The notes under the pieces were generated by a model. It saw only the letters and a list, made by a program, of their open reading frames with translations, was not told the DNA's origin and made no database searches. Source: Fidelibacterota bacterium REDSEA-S14_B6 (lineage in GTDB: Bacteria > Fidelibacterota > Marinisomatia > Marinisomatales > S15-B10). Taken from it: DNA of 5,911 bases. The stretch lies in assembly GCA_001626655.1 (NCBI GenBank), contig LUOC01000060.1, positions 1 through 5,911 of the forward strand, in the 5' to 3' direction. Below are positions 1 through 5,911 of the stretch, in pieces (within the stretch, counting starts at the first letter, position 1; each line of letters begins with the position of its first letter). The translations under genes and the position numbers were made by a program.

Positions 1-1
1 G

Positions 2-910
2 GACCGGCGGGAAGGGTTTCTCGACTATCTCACAGCCCATCGCAGAGGCGCTTCCGAAAAACGGGAAATTGAATCGCCGGAGGAGATGGCGAAGGAGATC
101 AAGAAAGTGGCGAAACTGTTCGGCGCCGAATTAGTGGGGATCACCTTCTTCGATGAGCGGTGGGTCTATACGCATAAATACAGCAGGCGGAGTGAGGACG
201 AGCAGGAGATGGACCTTCCTGAAGGACTCACATCGGCCATCGTGGTGTGCCACGAAATGGATCACGCCCTGTTAGAGACGGTCCCTTCGGCCCTAAGTGG
301 AACTGCCACCGGCGTCGGCTATTCACAGGATGCGGTGACGCTCCTCGCCCTCGCCCAGTACATTCAGAACCTCGGTTATAAGGCGGTGGCTAGTATGAAC
401 GATACGGCCCTCAGCATCCCCCTTGCCATTAAGGCGGGGCTCGGTGAATACGGCAGGCACGGCCTCCTCATCACGCCTGAAATGGGCCCGCGCCTCCGCA
501 TCGGCAAAGTGTTCACCGACCTACCACTCGTTCACGACAGTCCTGTCCGGTTCGGCGTGAAGGAGTTTTGCGACATCTGCAGAAAATGCAGCGACGCTTG
601 CCCGCCCACGGCCATCCCCGATGGCGAACCGTCAGAGGTGACTTATAATCGATCGAATATTCCGGGAATCAGCAAATGGACCGTTGATGGTGAAAAGTGT
701 TTCGACTTTTGGGCGAAGCAGGTGACGGACTGTTCAATTTGCCTCCGCGTCTGCCCCTACAGCCGGGATTATCCTGCACCCTTGAATCGGTTTCGCATCA
801 AACTGATGGGAACGTTTCTTCGTCGATTCTTGCTCTGGCTGGACAACTTTTGTGGCGGTGGAGACCGGAAACCGCCCAGTTGGTGGTGGTTTGACTCTTA
901 CACAAAATGA
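2..910 (+). CDS. Reductive dehalogenase-type corrinoid/4Fe-4S protein, 5'-partial
   Basis: Enzymes of this family use a cobalamin-type cofactor fed by two 4Fe-4S clusters to remove halogens from organohalides. The frame is open from the first codon of the window, so the N-terminus, including any Tat signal, is missing; 302 residues are visible. The core GLGEYGRHGLLITPE (nt 437-481) is strongly family-typical. Ferredoxin-like motifs follow: CDICRKCSDACP (Cys codons at 569, 578, 587, 599), then a lone Cys at 698 and CSICLRVCP (Cys at 731, 740, 752). Candidate active-site residues are Thr at 308, Tyr at 320, Asn at 398, Arg at 497 and Trp at 710. Their mutual spacing equals that of Thr242, Tyr246, Asn272, Arg305 and Trp376 of PceA as I recall them. 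The C-terminus is Trp-rich (WWWFDSY). QueG-like epoxyqueuosine reductase is the main alternative, but the core motif and spacing favour a dehalogenase. Substrate is unknown. The ATG at 86 is internal. The stop overlaps the rhodanese start. Confidence 0.85.
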   Translation, partial: DRREGFLDYLTAHRRGASEKREIESPEEMAKEIKKVAKLFGAELVGITFFDERWVYTHKYSRRSEDEQEMDLPEGLTSAIVVCHEMDHALLETVPSALSGTATGVGYSQDAVTLLALAQYIQNLGYKAVASMNDTALSIPLAIKAGLGEYGRHGLLITPEMGPRLRIGKVFTDLPLVHDSPVRFGVKEFCDICRKCSDACPPTAIPDGEPSEVTYNRSNIPGISKWTVDGEKCFDFWAKQVTDCSICLRVCPYSRDYPAPLNRFRIKLMGTFLRRFLLWLDNFCGGGDRKPPSWWWFDSYTK

Positions 911-1808
911 AAAAACTAAAAGTAAAAATATTTTCCTTTATTTTTGGATTTTCTGCTTATGCCGCTGAACCTTTAGTGGATGCACAATGGTTAGGCAATA
1001 ATTTGAATAATAGTAAAATTTTTATTTTGGATATTAGAAACATAATTGATCAAGGATCCTATGATACTTTTATTAAAGGTCATATACCAGGCTCCATTCA
1101 TTCGCATTATCTTCAAGATAAATGGCGAACAACAGTTGATGGAATTATTGAACAATTACCACCAATAAAACATCTTGAACAGTTAATCGGCAATCTTGGA
1201 ATTGGAAATAAAAACCATGTAATCATCGTTTACGGTGGTGCGAATTCGACTGATTTTGGCAGCGCAGCTAGAGTATACTGGACCTTTAAAACGCTGGGAC
1301 ATGACAAAGTGTCTATTTTAAATGGTGGTCATAAAGGTTGGGAGTATCAGGGTTTTAAAATTCAAATTGGTGACCATAGTCCAAGGCCTGTAAAGTTTAT
1401 AGCTAAGTTTAATGATAAGTACTTTGCTAATGCTGGAGATGTTATTAAAGCTATAGAAAATAATAGCATTGGTTTGGTTGATTCTAGGCCCGCCGATTAT
1501 TTTGTTGGAGTCAAGAAAAAAACCAAGCTTTAAGAGCAGGAAGAATTAAAAATTCTTTTAATCTAGAACAACACGACTTGGTTAACAGCGATGGTCCTTT
1601 AAAATCGTTAGAAAAAATTAAGACACTAATTTCACAAGCTGGTTTGTCTGGTAAAGACGGCTACATAACTTACTGTAATTCAGGACACTGGTCATCTACA
1701 GTTTGGTTTGCTTTAAGTAAAGTAACTAAACAAGAAAATGTAAAAAATTATGACGGTTCTATGGTCTATTGGACATCAGATCCTAAGAGAGAAGTTATAA
1801 AAGATTAG
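907..1808 (+). pseudogene. Periplasmic thiosulfate sulfurtransferase (rhodanese), frameshifted
   Basis: Two-domain rhodaneses move sulfane sulfur from thiosulfate or a similar donor to a thiophilic acceptor through a cysteine persulfide. The start at 907 gives a clear signal peptide: basic KKLKVK, hydrophobic IFSFIFGFS, then AYA-A. The mature protein would be periplasmic. The N-terminal domain covers about 965-1370 (LDIRN, GHIPGSIHS, STDFGSAARVYWTF, LNGGHKGWEYQG). The C-terminal domain begins near 1420 (LVDSRPADYF). The frame stops at 1531-1533, but the next frame continues without a gap (NQALRAGRIKNSFNLEQHD) to the active-site loop YCNSGHWSS (Cys codon 1674-1676) and YDGSMVYW, ending TAG at 1806. 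One added A would give a normal 300-residue protein. The unshifted product lacks the catalytic Cys. The gene is far more AT-rich than its neighbours (nt 1021-1080: 14 of 60 G+C). No Shine-Dalgarno is visible; the ATGA overlap could couple it to the dehalogenase. Confidence 0.85.
1516..1522 (+). other. A7 run at the rhodanese frameshift
   Basis: Seven A residues, preceded by G and followed by CC, lie exactly where the rhodanese reading frame changes. The upstream frame reads AAG AAA AAA ACC and meets TAA at 1531. The frame resuming at AAC (1521-1523) gives the expected continuation. An eighth A would repair the gene. This could be a sequencing or assembly error in a homopolymer, a true mutation, or a site of ribosomal (-1) or RNA-polymerase slippage. 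The codon before the run ends in G, so it is not a perfect X XXY YYZ tandem-slip heptamer, and I saw no strong stem directly downstream. Confidence 0.75.
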
Positions 1809-1869
1809 TTTGGTTAATTGGTTCATCTCGTACTGTCAATTTATACTGAACCTTATAACTTACTGGTTT

Positions 1870-2343
1870 CTAAAATTCCAGCATGACCCCCCCTACAGGC
1901 ATGGTTTTATACTGCCATACTTCTCTTTTTGTCCCGTCAGAACTGTAAGCGTAGTCCCAGATGTTGTTCCGATCGTAGACGTTCATAATGTTTACGTAGG
2001 TCACAATATTCATCTTGGGAAGCATCGATCGCTGCAAAAACATAAAATCAAGTCTGTGATATTCAGGAAAACGTTGACTGTTCCAGTCAGCATCTTCGCG
2101 AGCTACCCAGTCCCGCAATTCAGAGAAATATGTCCGTTCAGTGTAGGGCCGGCCGCTGTTGTAGCCAAAGCGGACATTCAGTTCAATTTCATCAGCTATA
2201 GGATTCAAAGGTCCTAAAAGAGTGGATGTTATCCGGTACCATTTTTTCTTTTTTAAATCCTTATACCATTCTTCTTTATGGAATTTCTTTTTGTAGGAAT
2301 TCTTTTTTATTACGTCAGAAACATAAAGTTCGTCACCACTAGC
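1870..2343 (-). pseudogene. TonB-dependent receptor, C-terminal barrel part (separate frame)
   Basis: This is the 3' end of the receptor gene, in a different frame from the main part. The open frame runs from just after a TGA at 2344-2346 and encodes about 157 residues. It carries a Lys-rich stretch with EEWYKDLKKKKWYR, then LGPLNPIADEIELNVRFGY, NSGRPYTERTY, RFPEYHRLDF, VNIMNVYDRNNIWDY and the end MPVGGVMLEF. The closing strands, the GRPYT segment and the terminal Phe are typical of outer-membrane receptors of this type. The TTG at 2206-2208 is not a plausible real start, because coding similarity continues upstream of it. A seven-G run near the end (1887-1893 on the + strand) is read correctly. 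The gene stops with TAG, 61 bases from the convergent rhodanese stop. I saw no clear terminator in that gap. Confidence 0.75.
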
Positions 2344-4148
2344 TCAAAGCCACGACTCCTCGCTTCCCCCTGGTTAATCCAGTGAGATCTGTGTTTCAAA
2401 GTTAATGGATATTCTTCCTTCGGGTTGGTCCAGTAATAGTGGGTCGGGAGATTTTCGTACATCTTGTAGAATACTTCAAGTGAACCGCGAAAATCTGGGG
2501 CAAAGAAGTGCTCGATTCCAACAACGAACTGATTAGTGAACTTCGCTTTGAGATCGCGATTCAGATCATCGGGATCTCGATAGACAAGGTTGTATCCCGG
2601 GTACTGGTAGTGTTTGCCGTAGCCGAGGTGAAGATTGGTGTCCTCATTAATAAAGAACTCTATATTCAACCGTGGTGATAAGACTAATTCTTCAGTAGCC
2701 GTAAAATAGTCCGCCCGCCCTCCGGCCGTAACTTGTGATCTCTGACCAATACCTGCCTGCCATTGTGCATAGCTTCCCATTTTCCAAGTGGTTTCCATCT
2801 CGTTAAAATTAAACTCGGGTTGAATGTGTGAAATACCAGTCCTAGGAGGATTATCAACCATCCATTGTGCACCGTCCCAGAAGGAAGTATCATACAAGAA
2901 AAGAGAATCTGTTCCTCCCCATTCATCATATGAAAACCCGATGTTTCTTAATAAGGCACCGACAGAAAAACTTCCCAGATCTGACCTTAAAGACCAGTCA
3001 GACTTTAAGGTATGTTCAAGAATTGTGTTGTCTCGGGTGAACCATGGATTGTCCTTTTCGCCAAAATTGTAGACCCAGGTAAAGGATTTCTTGCTTACTG
3101 TGGATAGTGTTGTCAAACCGTAACCACGCTGACCGAGAAGTGTCTGTAGACTGGCACCGGCAACATAGACTTCCCCTTCCCAATCAACACTCTCGGCTCC
3201 ACGGGTAAGTACTTCATTTTCGGAAATAATGTTTATCTGGTCAAATGCAGCCAGAGCATTAAGTATTACTCGTTTACTGCTTGATAAGTCATAAACGACC
3301 TTTACCTGATGATTGTTGTACTGTGGCACAGCTGTCATACCGATACTCTCAACAATCAGATCCAAAAAACTCCAGGTGGTACTTGCTAGAAATGCTCCCC
3401 TACCGCCTGCAAGGGGACCCTCAGCGTTTATTCTTGCACCAGCCATAGAAAGATCAAAAGCTGTTTCAAGCTGCTCCCGGGACCCTTCCCGCATTTTGAT
3501 GTCCATGACGCTACTCGCTTTGTCACCATAACGAGCCGAGAATGCTCCAGGTGTAAACTCAATCTCACGAACAAAGAGGGGGTTGATCATATTAATGGGG
3601 CCACCTCCAGCTCCGTCAATACCGAAATGGTTGGGATTGGGTATCTCAATATTGTCCAGAAGGAACAGGTTTTCTCCTGGCATACCCCCCCTTGTGATGA
3701 TCTCATTTTCCTGATCGCTGGCTGACGTTACCGATGGTAAGGATTGTACCATCCGCTGGATATCGAATACACCACCAGGATCACTGCGAATTTCAAAGTT
3801 GTCTACATGCATGGTACTCAGGACAGATGCAGAAGAACGTGTAAAAGCTTTGCCTGTGACCTCTACGGCTTCCCCCTCAAGAGATTCCATATTCAAGTTA
3901 ATGATCAGATCCAGAGGACGAGCAGCGGTGACCATCAGGTTAAGAAACACTCTCTGCTCGTAGCCAATCATACTTACCTGAAGGTGTCTTGTGCCCGCAG
4001 TGATTTCTCCTATCTCAAACTTCCCTTCCAAATCTGTTGCATCTCCCAGTTGAGTATCGATAATCATGACATTTGCACCAACAAGGGGCTGGAGTGTGTT
4101 TGCATCTCTCACCACACCCGAGACATCATTTCCTGTGAGTCTTTGCAC
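2310..4148 (-). CDS. TonB-dependent outer-membrane receptor, N-terminal and main barrel part
   Basis: Receptors of this family bind a ligand at the cell surface and import it using energy from TonB-ExbBD. The 612-residue frame starts with a carboxypeptidase-regulatory-like domain (about residues 8-92; GVVRDANTLQPLVGANV, GDATDLEGKFEIGEI, VSMIGYEQRV). The plug follows (about 105-220; IQRMVQSLPSV, ITRGGMPGENLFLLDNIEI, PNPNHFG, EIEFTPGAFSARYGDKASS). The rest is beta-barrel, breaking off after SRGFELVVTNFMFLT at a TAA. The remaining barrel is in another frame at 1870-2343. In relatives the RGFELVV strand is normally followed by further barrel strands before a segment like WYKDLKKKKWYR, so a stretch is probably missing. 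No signal peptide is in frame: the only start is a GTG directly after a TAG. No TonB box was recognised. Ligand unknown; the regulatory domain is seen in many glycan and peptide receptors. Probably a pseudogene unless the sequence contains errors. Confidence 0.85.
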   Translation of the reverse strand: MQRLTGNDVSGVVRDANTLQPLVGANVMIIDTQLGDATDLEGKFEIGEITAGTRHLQVSMIGYEQRVFLNLMVTAARPLDLIINLNMESLEGEAVEVTGKAFTRSSASVLSTMHVDNFEIRSDPGGVFDIQRMVQSLPSVTSASDQENEIITRGGMPGENLFLLDNIEIPNPNHFGIDGAGGGPINMINPLFVREIEFTPGAFSARYGDKASSVMDIKMREGSREQLETAFDLSMAGARINAEGPLAGGRGAFLASTTWSFLDLIVESIGMTAVPQYNNHQVKVVYDLSSSKRVILNALAAFDQINIISENEVLTRGAESVDWEGEVYVAGASLQTLLGQRGYGLTTLSTVSKKSFTWVYNFGEKDNPWFTRDNTILEHTLKSDWSLRSDLGSFSVGALLRNIGFSYDEWGGTDSLFLYDTSFWDGAQWMVDNPPRTGISHIQPEFNFNEMETTWKMGSYAQWQAGIGQRSQVTAGGRADYFTATEELVLSPRLNIEFFINEDTNLHLGYGKHYQYPGYNLVYRDPDDLNRDLKAKFTNQFVVGIEHFFAPDFRGSLEVFYKMYENLPTHYYWTNPKEEYPLTLKHRSHWINQGEARSRGFELVVTNFMFLT

Positions 4149-4151
4149 CTA

Positions 4152-4181
4152 ATTAACGCTTAGGGGGACAATAAAAATAAT
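4152..4181 (-). other. Possible remnant signal-peptide core of the receptor
   Basis: In the same frame as the receptor, just upstream of its GTG, ten codons read IIFIVPLSVN. They are bounded by TAG at 4182-4184 and TAG at 4149-4151, with a TAA at 4188-4190. The stretch is hydrophobic and sits where an export signal would be expected, directly before the regulatory domain. No ATG lies between here and the end of the M20 gene. It may be the decayed h-region of a signal peptide. It is short, and AT-rich sequence easily encodes Ile and Phe by chance, so confidence is modest. Confidence 0.4.
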
Positions 4182-4238
4182 CTACTGTTACAAATAAGTT
4201 CCTTTCGATCTAAACACTTTTCAGTCAAAGTAAGTTTC

Positions 4239-5384
4239 TTAATTAGGAGCCGATCCCATCCCAAAAATTACAGCCAAAATCGCTTTATAGACTCTTTCCA
4301 GACTTGATACACTGACCCATTCATCAATGGCATGGGCACCGTGACCGATTGGTCCAAACAAAACAGCGGGAATTCCGGCTTCTGCTGCAAGGGCTGAATC
4401 GGCCCAGTAGGACATGCCAGCCAGTTCAGAATCCTGCGTAACCTGTTTGATACGGCGGACGATATCGGCCGATTCGGGGGTCTCCATGGGGGGACGGCTG
4501 AACTGTTTTTTCGCCTCAACAATCGCTTCACCGCCGGCGCTTCTTGCTGACGAAACAATGCGCTCAAATTCTGCGTCAAGCTGTTCATCGGTCTCGCCGG
4601 GGAGGATTCGCCTCTCCCAGTCGATCCGGGATTCAGCAGCGATGACAGGGAGGTTTGTCCCGCCTTTTACCATCCCCACGTGCAGAGAGCTGTGGCCGAG
4701 AAGGGGATTCGGCTCTGCAGCGGAGAGCTCCTCACCGATTGAGGTGATCTCACTGATAAGGGCGCCCAGCGGTGTGATGGCGTCCACCCCCTCTTCGGGA
4801 CGGGAGCCGTGGGCCGCCTTTCCCTCAATTTCTATCTCGTACCAGGCAAACCCCTTGTGGCAGATTCCGATCTGCTCCTCCGTCGGTTCAAGGATGATGG
4901 CGGCCGAGGGCGGTTCATCCAGAGAACTGAGCCAGTCACCCATGAGGTGCTCCATGCCGATGCTCAAATCTTCTTCATCACAGACAAAGGTGAGGTGGAC
5001 GTCCCCTGGCGGCGGTTCCGCAGCAAGCGCCTCCCCCAATCCGAGCATGACGGCGACGCTCCCCTTCATATCGTAGGCGCCCCGGCCGTAGAGCCTGTCG
5101 CCCTCCCGGCGGAGCGTGAAGGGGTCGTACATCCCTTCCACGCCGACCACGTCCACATGGGCATTCAGCAGGAGGCTCGGCGCCTCGCCTGTTCCCGAGA
5201 CGGTACAGACCACGTTCGTCCGGCCCGGTTTCACCTCATGAATCTGAGGATTGAGCCCCGCCATGGAAAGAACATCAGAAATGTGGCGGCAGACGTCCGC
5301 CTCGCCGGGACCCCCCTCCCACGCCGGATTGACAGAATTGCAGGCGACTACGCCGGCTAACAGTTCTTCGAGCCGCTTTTCCAT
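4239..5384 (-). CDS. M20-family zinc amidohydrolase (ArgE/DapE/carboxypeptidase-like)
   Basis: M20 enzymes use two zinc ions to hydrolyse amide bonds of N-acyl amino acids or short peptides in the cytoplasm. The 381-residue protein has normal family length and all key residues: NAHVDV (metal His76, catalytic-support Asp78), GRGAYDMKGS (bridging Asp105), FVCDEED (general-base Glu137, metal Glu138), ILEPT (metal Glu166) and GHGAHAIDEWV (metal His351). The inserted dimerisation domain starts near residue 178, with KAAHGSRPEEGVDAI carrying its conserved His192. An early SVNP motif (17-20) is also typical. The frame extends upstream to 5531, but that part is in the sialidase gene. The ATG at 5384 overlaps the sialidase TGA by one base (TGATG) and begins the domain, so it is the chosen start and implies translational coupling. 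Substrate cannot be told from sequence: ArgE, DapE, aminoacylase and carboxypeptidase types share these motifs. No export signal. Confidence 0.9.
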   Translation of the reverse strand: MEKRLEELLAGVVACNSVNPAWEGGPGEADVCRHISDVLSMAGLNPQIHEVKPGRTNVVCTVSGTGEAPSLLLNAHVDVVGVEGMYDPFTLRREGDRLYGRGAYDMKGSVAVMLGLGEALAAEPPPGDVHLTFVCDEEDLSIGMEHLMGDWLSSLDEPPSAAIILEPTEEQIGICHKGFAWYEIEIEGKAAHGSRPEEGVDAITPLGALISEITSIGEELSAAEPNPLLGHSSLHVGMVKGGTNLPVIAAESRIDWERRILPGETDEQLDAEFERIVSSARSAGGEAIVEAKKQFSRPPMETPESADIVRRIKQVTQDSELAGMSYWADSALAAEAGIPAVLFGPIGHGAHAIDEWVSVSSLERVYKAILAVIFGMGSAPN

Positions 5385-5386
5385 CA
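5382..5386 (-). other. TGATG stop-start overlap
   Basis: On the minus strand the sialidase stop TGA (5386-5384) shares its last A with the M20 start ATG (5384-5382). I saw no good Shine-Dalgarno just upstream (the bases read AGCTCCAC), so re-initiation by the ribosome finishing the sialidase is the likely way the M20 gene is translated. The overlap decides the M20 start against the longer upstream frame. Confidence 0.75.
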
Positions 5387-5911
5387 GTGGAGCTTTTGCA
5401 AAGGTGGCGGCAGGTCGTCGATCCGGACAGAAAGGATGTAGGGCGATTCCCCCTCCTCCCAGTGACCGTAGGTTGTTGTCACGATGGCGCCGCTCGGGAG
5501 CACCTCCACGCCGGGATAGGTGCTGTCCCAACGGTTCTTATTATCCTTGATCCGAATCCGAAGCTGGCCCCGCCTCCCCGCCACGAGGTCGTCATAGGTT
5601 CCTACCCACACCACCCAGTCGCCCCGTGTGGGGCTCCCTTTCGCCATGTCGCGGAAGGAGATAAAGAGGCGGCCGTCGTTGAGGTACTTGCCGGTATGGC
5701 GGTCGCCTGTCAGTTCCAGAGGTAGTTCCCGGGGTGCCGACCACGATTTGCCCTCATCAGATGAAAACATAATATATGAGTTCCGAGTCCGGCTGTTCTC
5801 CCTGAGGAGGGTCGCAAGGTGTTTCCCGTCCGGTGACCGGACAATCCCCGGCTCGCAGAGGTGTACGGTGGAATCGGCAATGATCGTCTGAGGAAACGAC
5901 CAGGTGAGGCC
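5384..5911 (-). CDS. Sialidase-like BNR/Asp-box protein, 5'-partial
   Basis: The reading frame is open to the window edge, leaving 175 C-terminal residues of a six-bladed-propeller glycosidase-like protein. Sialidases (neuraminidases) release terminal sialic acid from glycans, though many BNR proteins in environmental bacteria have unproven substrates. A full Asp-box is present as SSDEGKSWS (Asp codon 5758-5756, Trp 5743-5741). The first visible residues, GLTWS, are the end of an earlier Asp-box. Other family-like segments are EPGIVRSPDGKHLATLLREN, ELTGDRHTGKY, DGRLFISFRD, GDWVVWVGTYDD and YPGVEVLPSGAIVTTTYGHW. The ATG at 5770 is internal. Catalytic residues of the N-terminal half and any export signal lie outside the window, so activity cannot be judged. 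It is the upstream partner of the M20 gene through a one-base overlap. Confidence 0.85.
   Translation of the reverse strand, partial: GLTWSFPQTIIADSTVHLCEPGIVRSPDGKHLATLLRENSRTRNSYIMFSSDEGKSWSAPRELPLELTGDRHTGKYLNDGRLFISFRDMAKGSPTRGDWVVWVGTYDDLVAGRRGQLRIRIKDNKNRWDSTYPGVEVLPSGAIVTTTYGHWEEGESPYILSVRIDDLPPPLQKLH

Noticed and set aside
77..88. GGAGG directly before the ATG at 86, looking like a ribosome binding site for the dehalogenase
   Set aside because: The spacing is only two bases, the frame is open upstream to the window edge, and the upstream residues (SPEEMAKEIKKVA) read as normal internal family sequence.
1578..1808. Separate small gene starting at TTG 1578
   Set aside because: It is the continuation of the rhodanese second domain; coding similarity extends upstream of the TTG to the A7 run.
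1809..1869. Terminator or regulatory RNA between the convergent rhodanese and receptor genes
   Set aside because: Only 61 bases, with no GC-rich stem and no T run on either strand.
4190..4228. TTGACT on the minus strand at 4228-4223 as a -35 box for the receptor
   Set aside because: No matching -10 hexamer lies at 16-18 bases, and no Bacteroidota-type TAnnTTTG element is at the right distance.
4212..4237. Imperfect AT-rich inverted repeat (AAAC-A-CTTT / AAAG-TAA-GTTT) just after the M20 stop, possible terminator
   Set aside because: The arms have mismatches and bulges, contain few G-C pairs, and no T run follows on the minus strand.
5385..5531. 49-residue N-terminal extension of the M20 protein
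   Set aside because: This stretch is the sialidase gene in another frame, the translation is low-complexity and unlike the family, and the overlapping ATG at 5384 begins the conserved domain.
4414..5550. Long plus-strand open frames opposite the M20 and sialidase genes
   Set aside because: These are typical antisense shadows of GC-rich coding sequence, with no recognisable domain.

Overview
This window reads like a contig from an uncultured, probably marine bacterium. It has a GC-rich pair of genes at the right, a GC-rich reductive dehalogenase at the left, and two damaged genes between them. The TonB-dependent receptor, with its carboxypeptidase-regulatory-like N-terminal domain, and the BNR sialidase suggest a Gram-negative lineage such as Marinimicrobia, Bacteroidota, Gemmatimonadota or Planctomycetota. 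The window alone does not fix the phylum. TAA, TGA and TAG all end real genes here, so the standard code applies.

Left (1-910, + strand): the 3' two thirds of a reductive dehalogenase-type corrinoid/iron-sulfur enzyme. Both iron-sulfur motifs are present, and the spacing of putative active-site residues matches the PceA dehalogenase. Centre-left (907-1808, +): a periplasmic two-domain thiosulfate sulfurtransferase (rhodanese) that overlaps the dehalogenase stop by four bases. It is very AT-rich and is broken by a one-base frameshift in a run of seven A.

Centre (1870-4148, - strand): a TonB-dependent outer-membrane receptor converging on the rhodanese. It is split into two frames near 2310-2343, apparently with some barrel sequence missing. 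A hydrophobic signal-peptide-like stretch lies directly upstream but is cut off by in-frame stops. Right (4239-5911, -): a translationally coupled pair, the 3' end of a sialidase-like BNR-repeat protein followed by an M20 zinc amidohydrolase, both intact within the window.

The genes do not form one obvious pathway. The sialidase and M20 hydrolase look like a catabolic operon for glycans or acylated amino compounds, and the receptor downstream may once have taken up a related substrate. The dehalogenase is the most notable gene. Its junction with the rhodanese is also an abrupt composition boundary, so the central segment could be acquired, decaying DNA or an assembly artefact. I found no CRISPR array, RNA gene, insertion sequence or clearly new multi-gene system.
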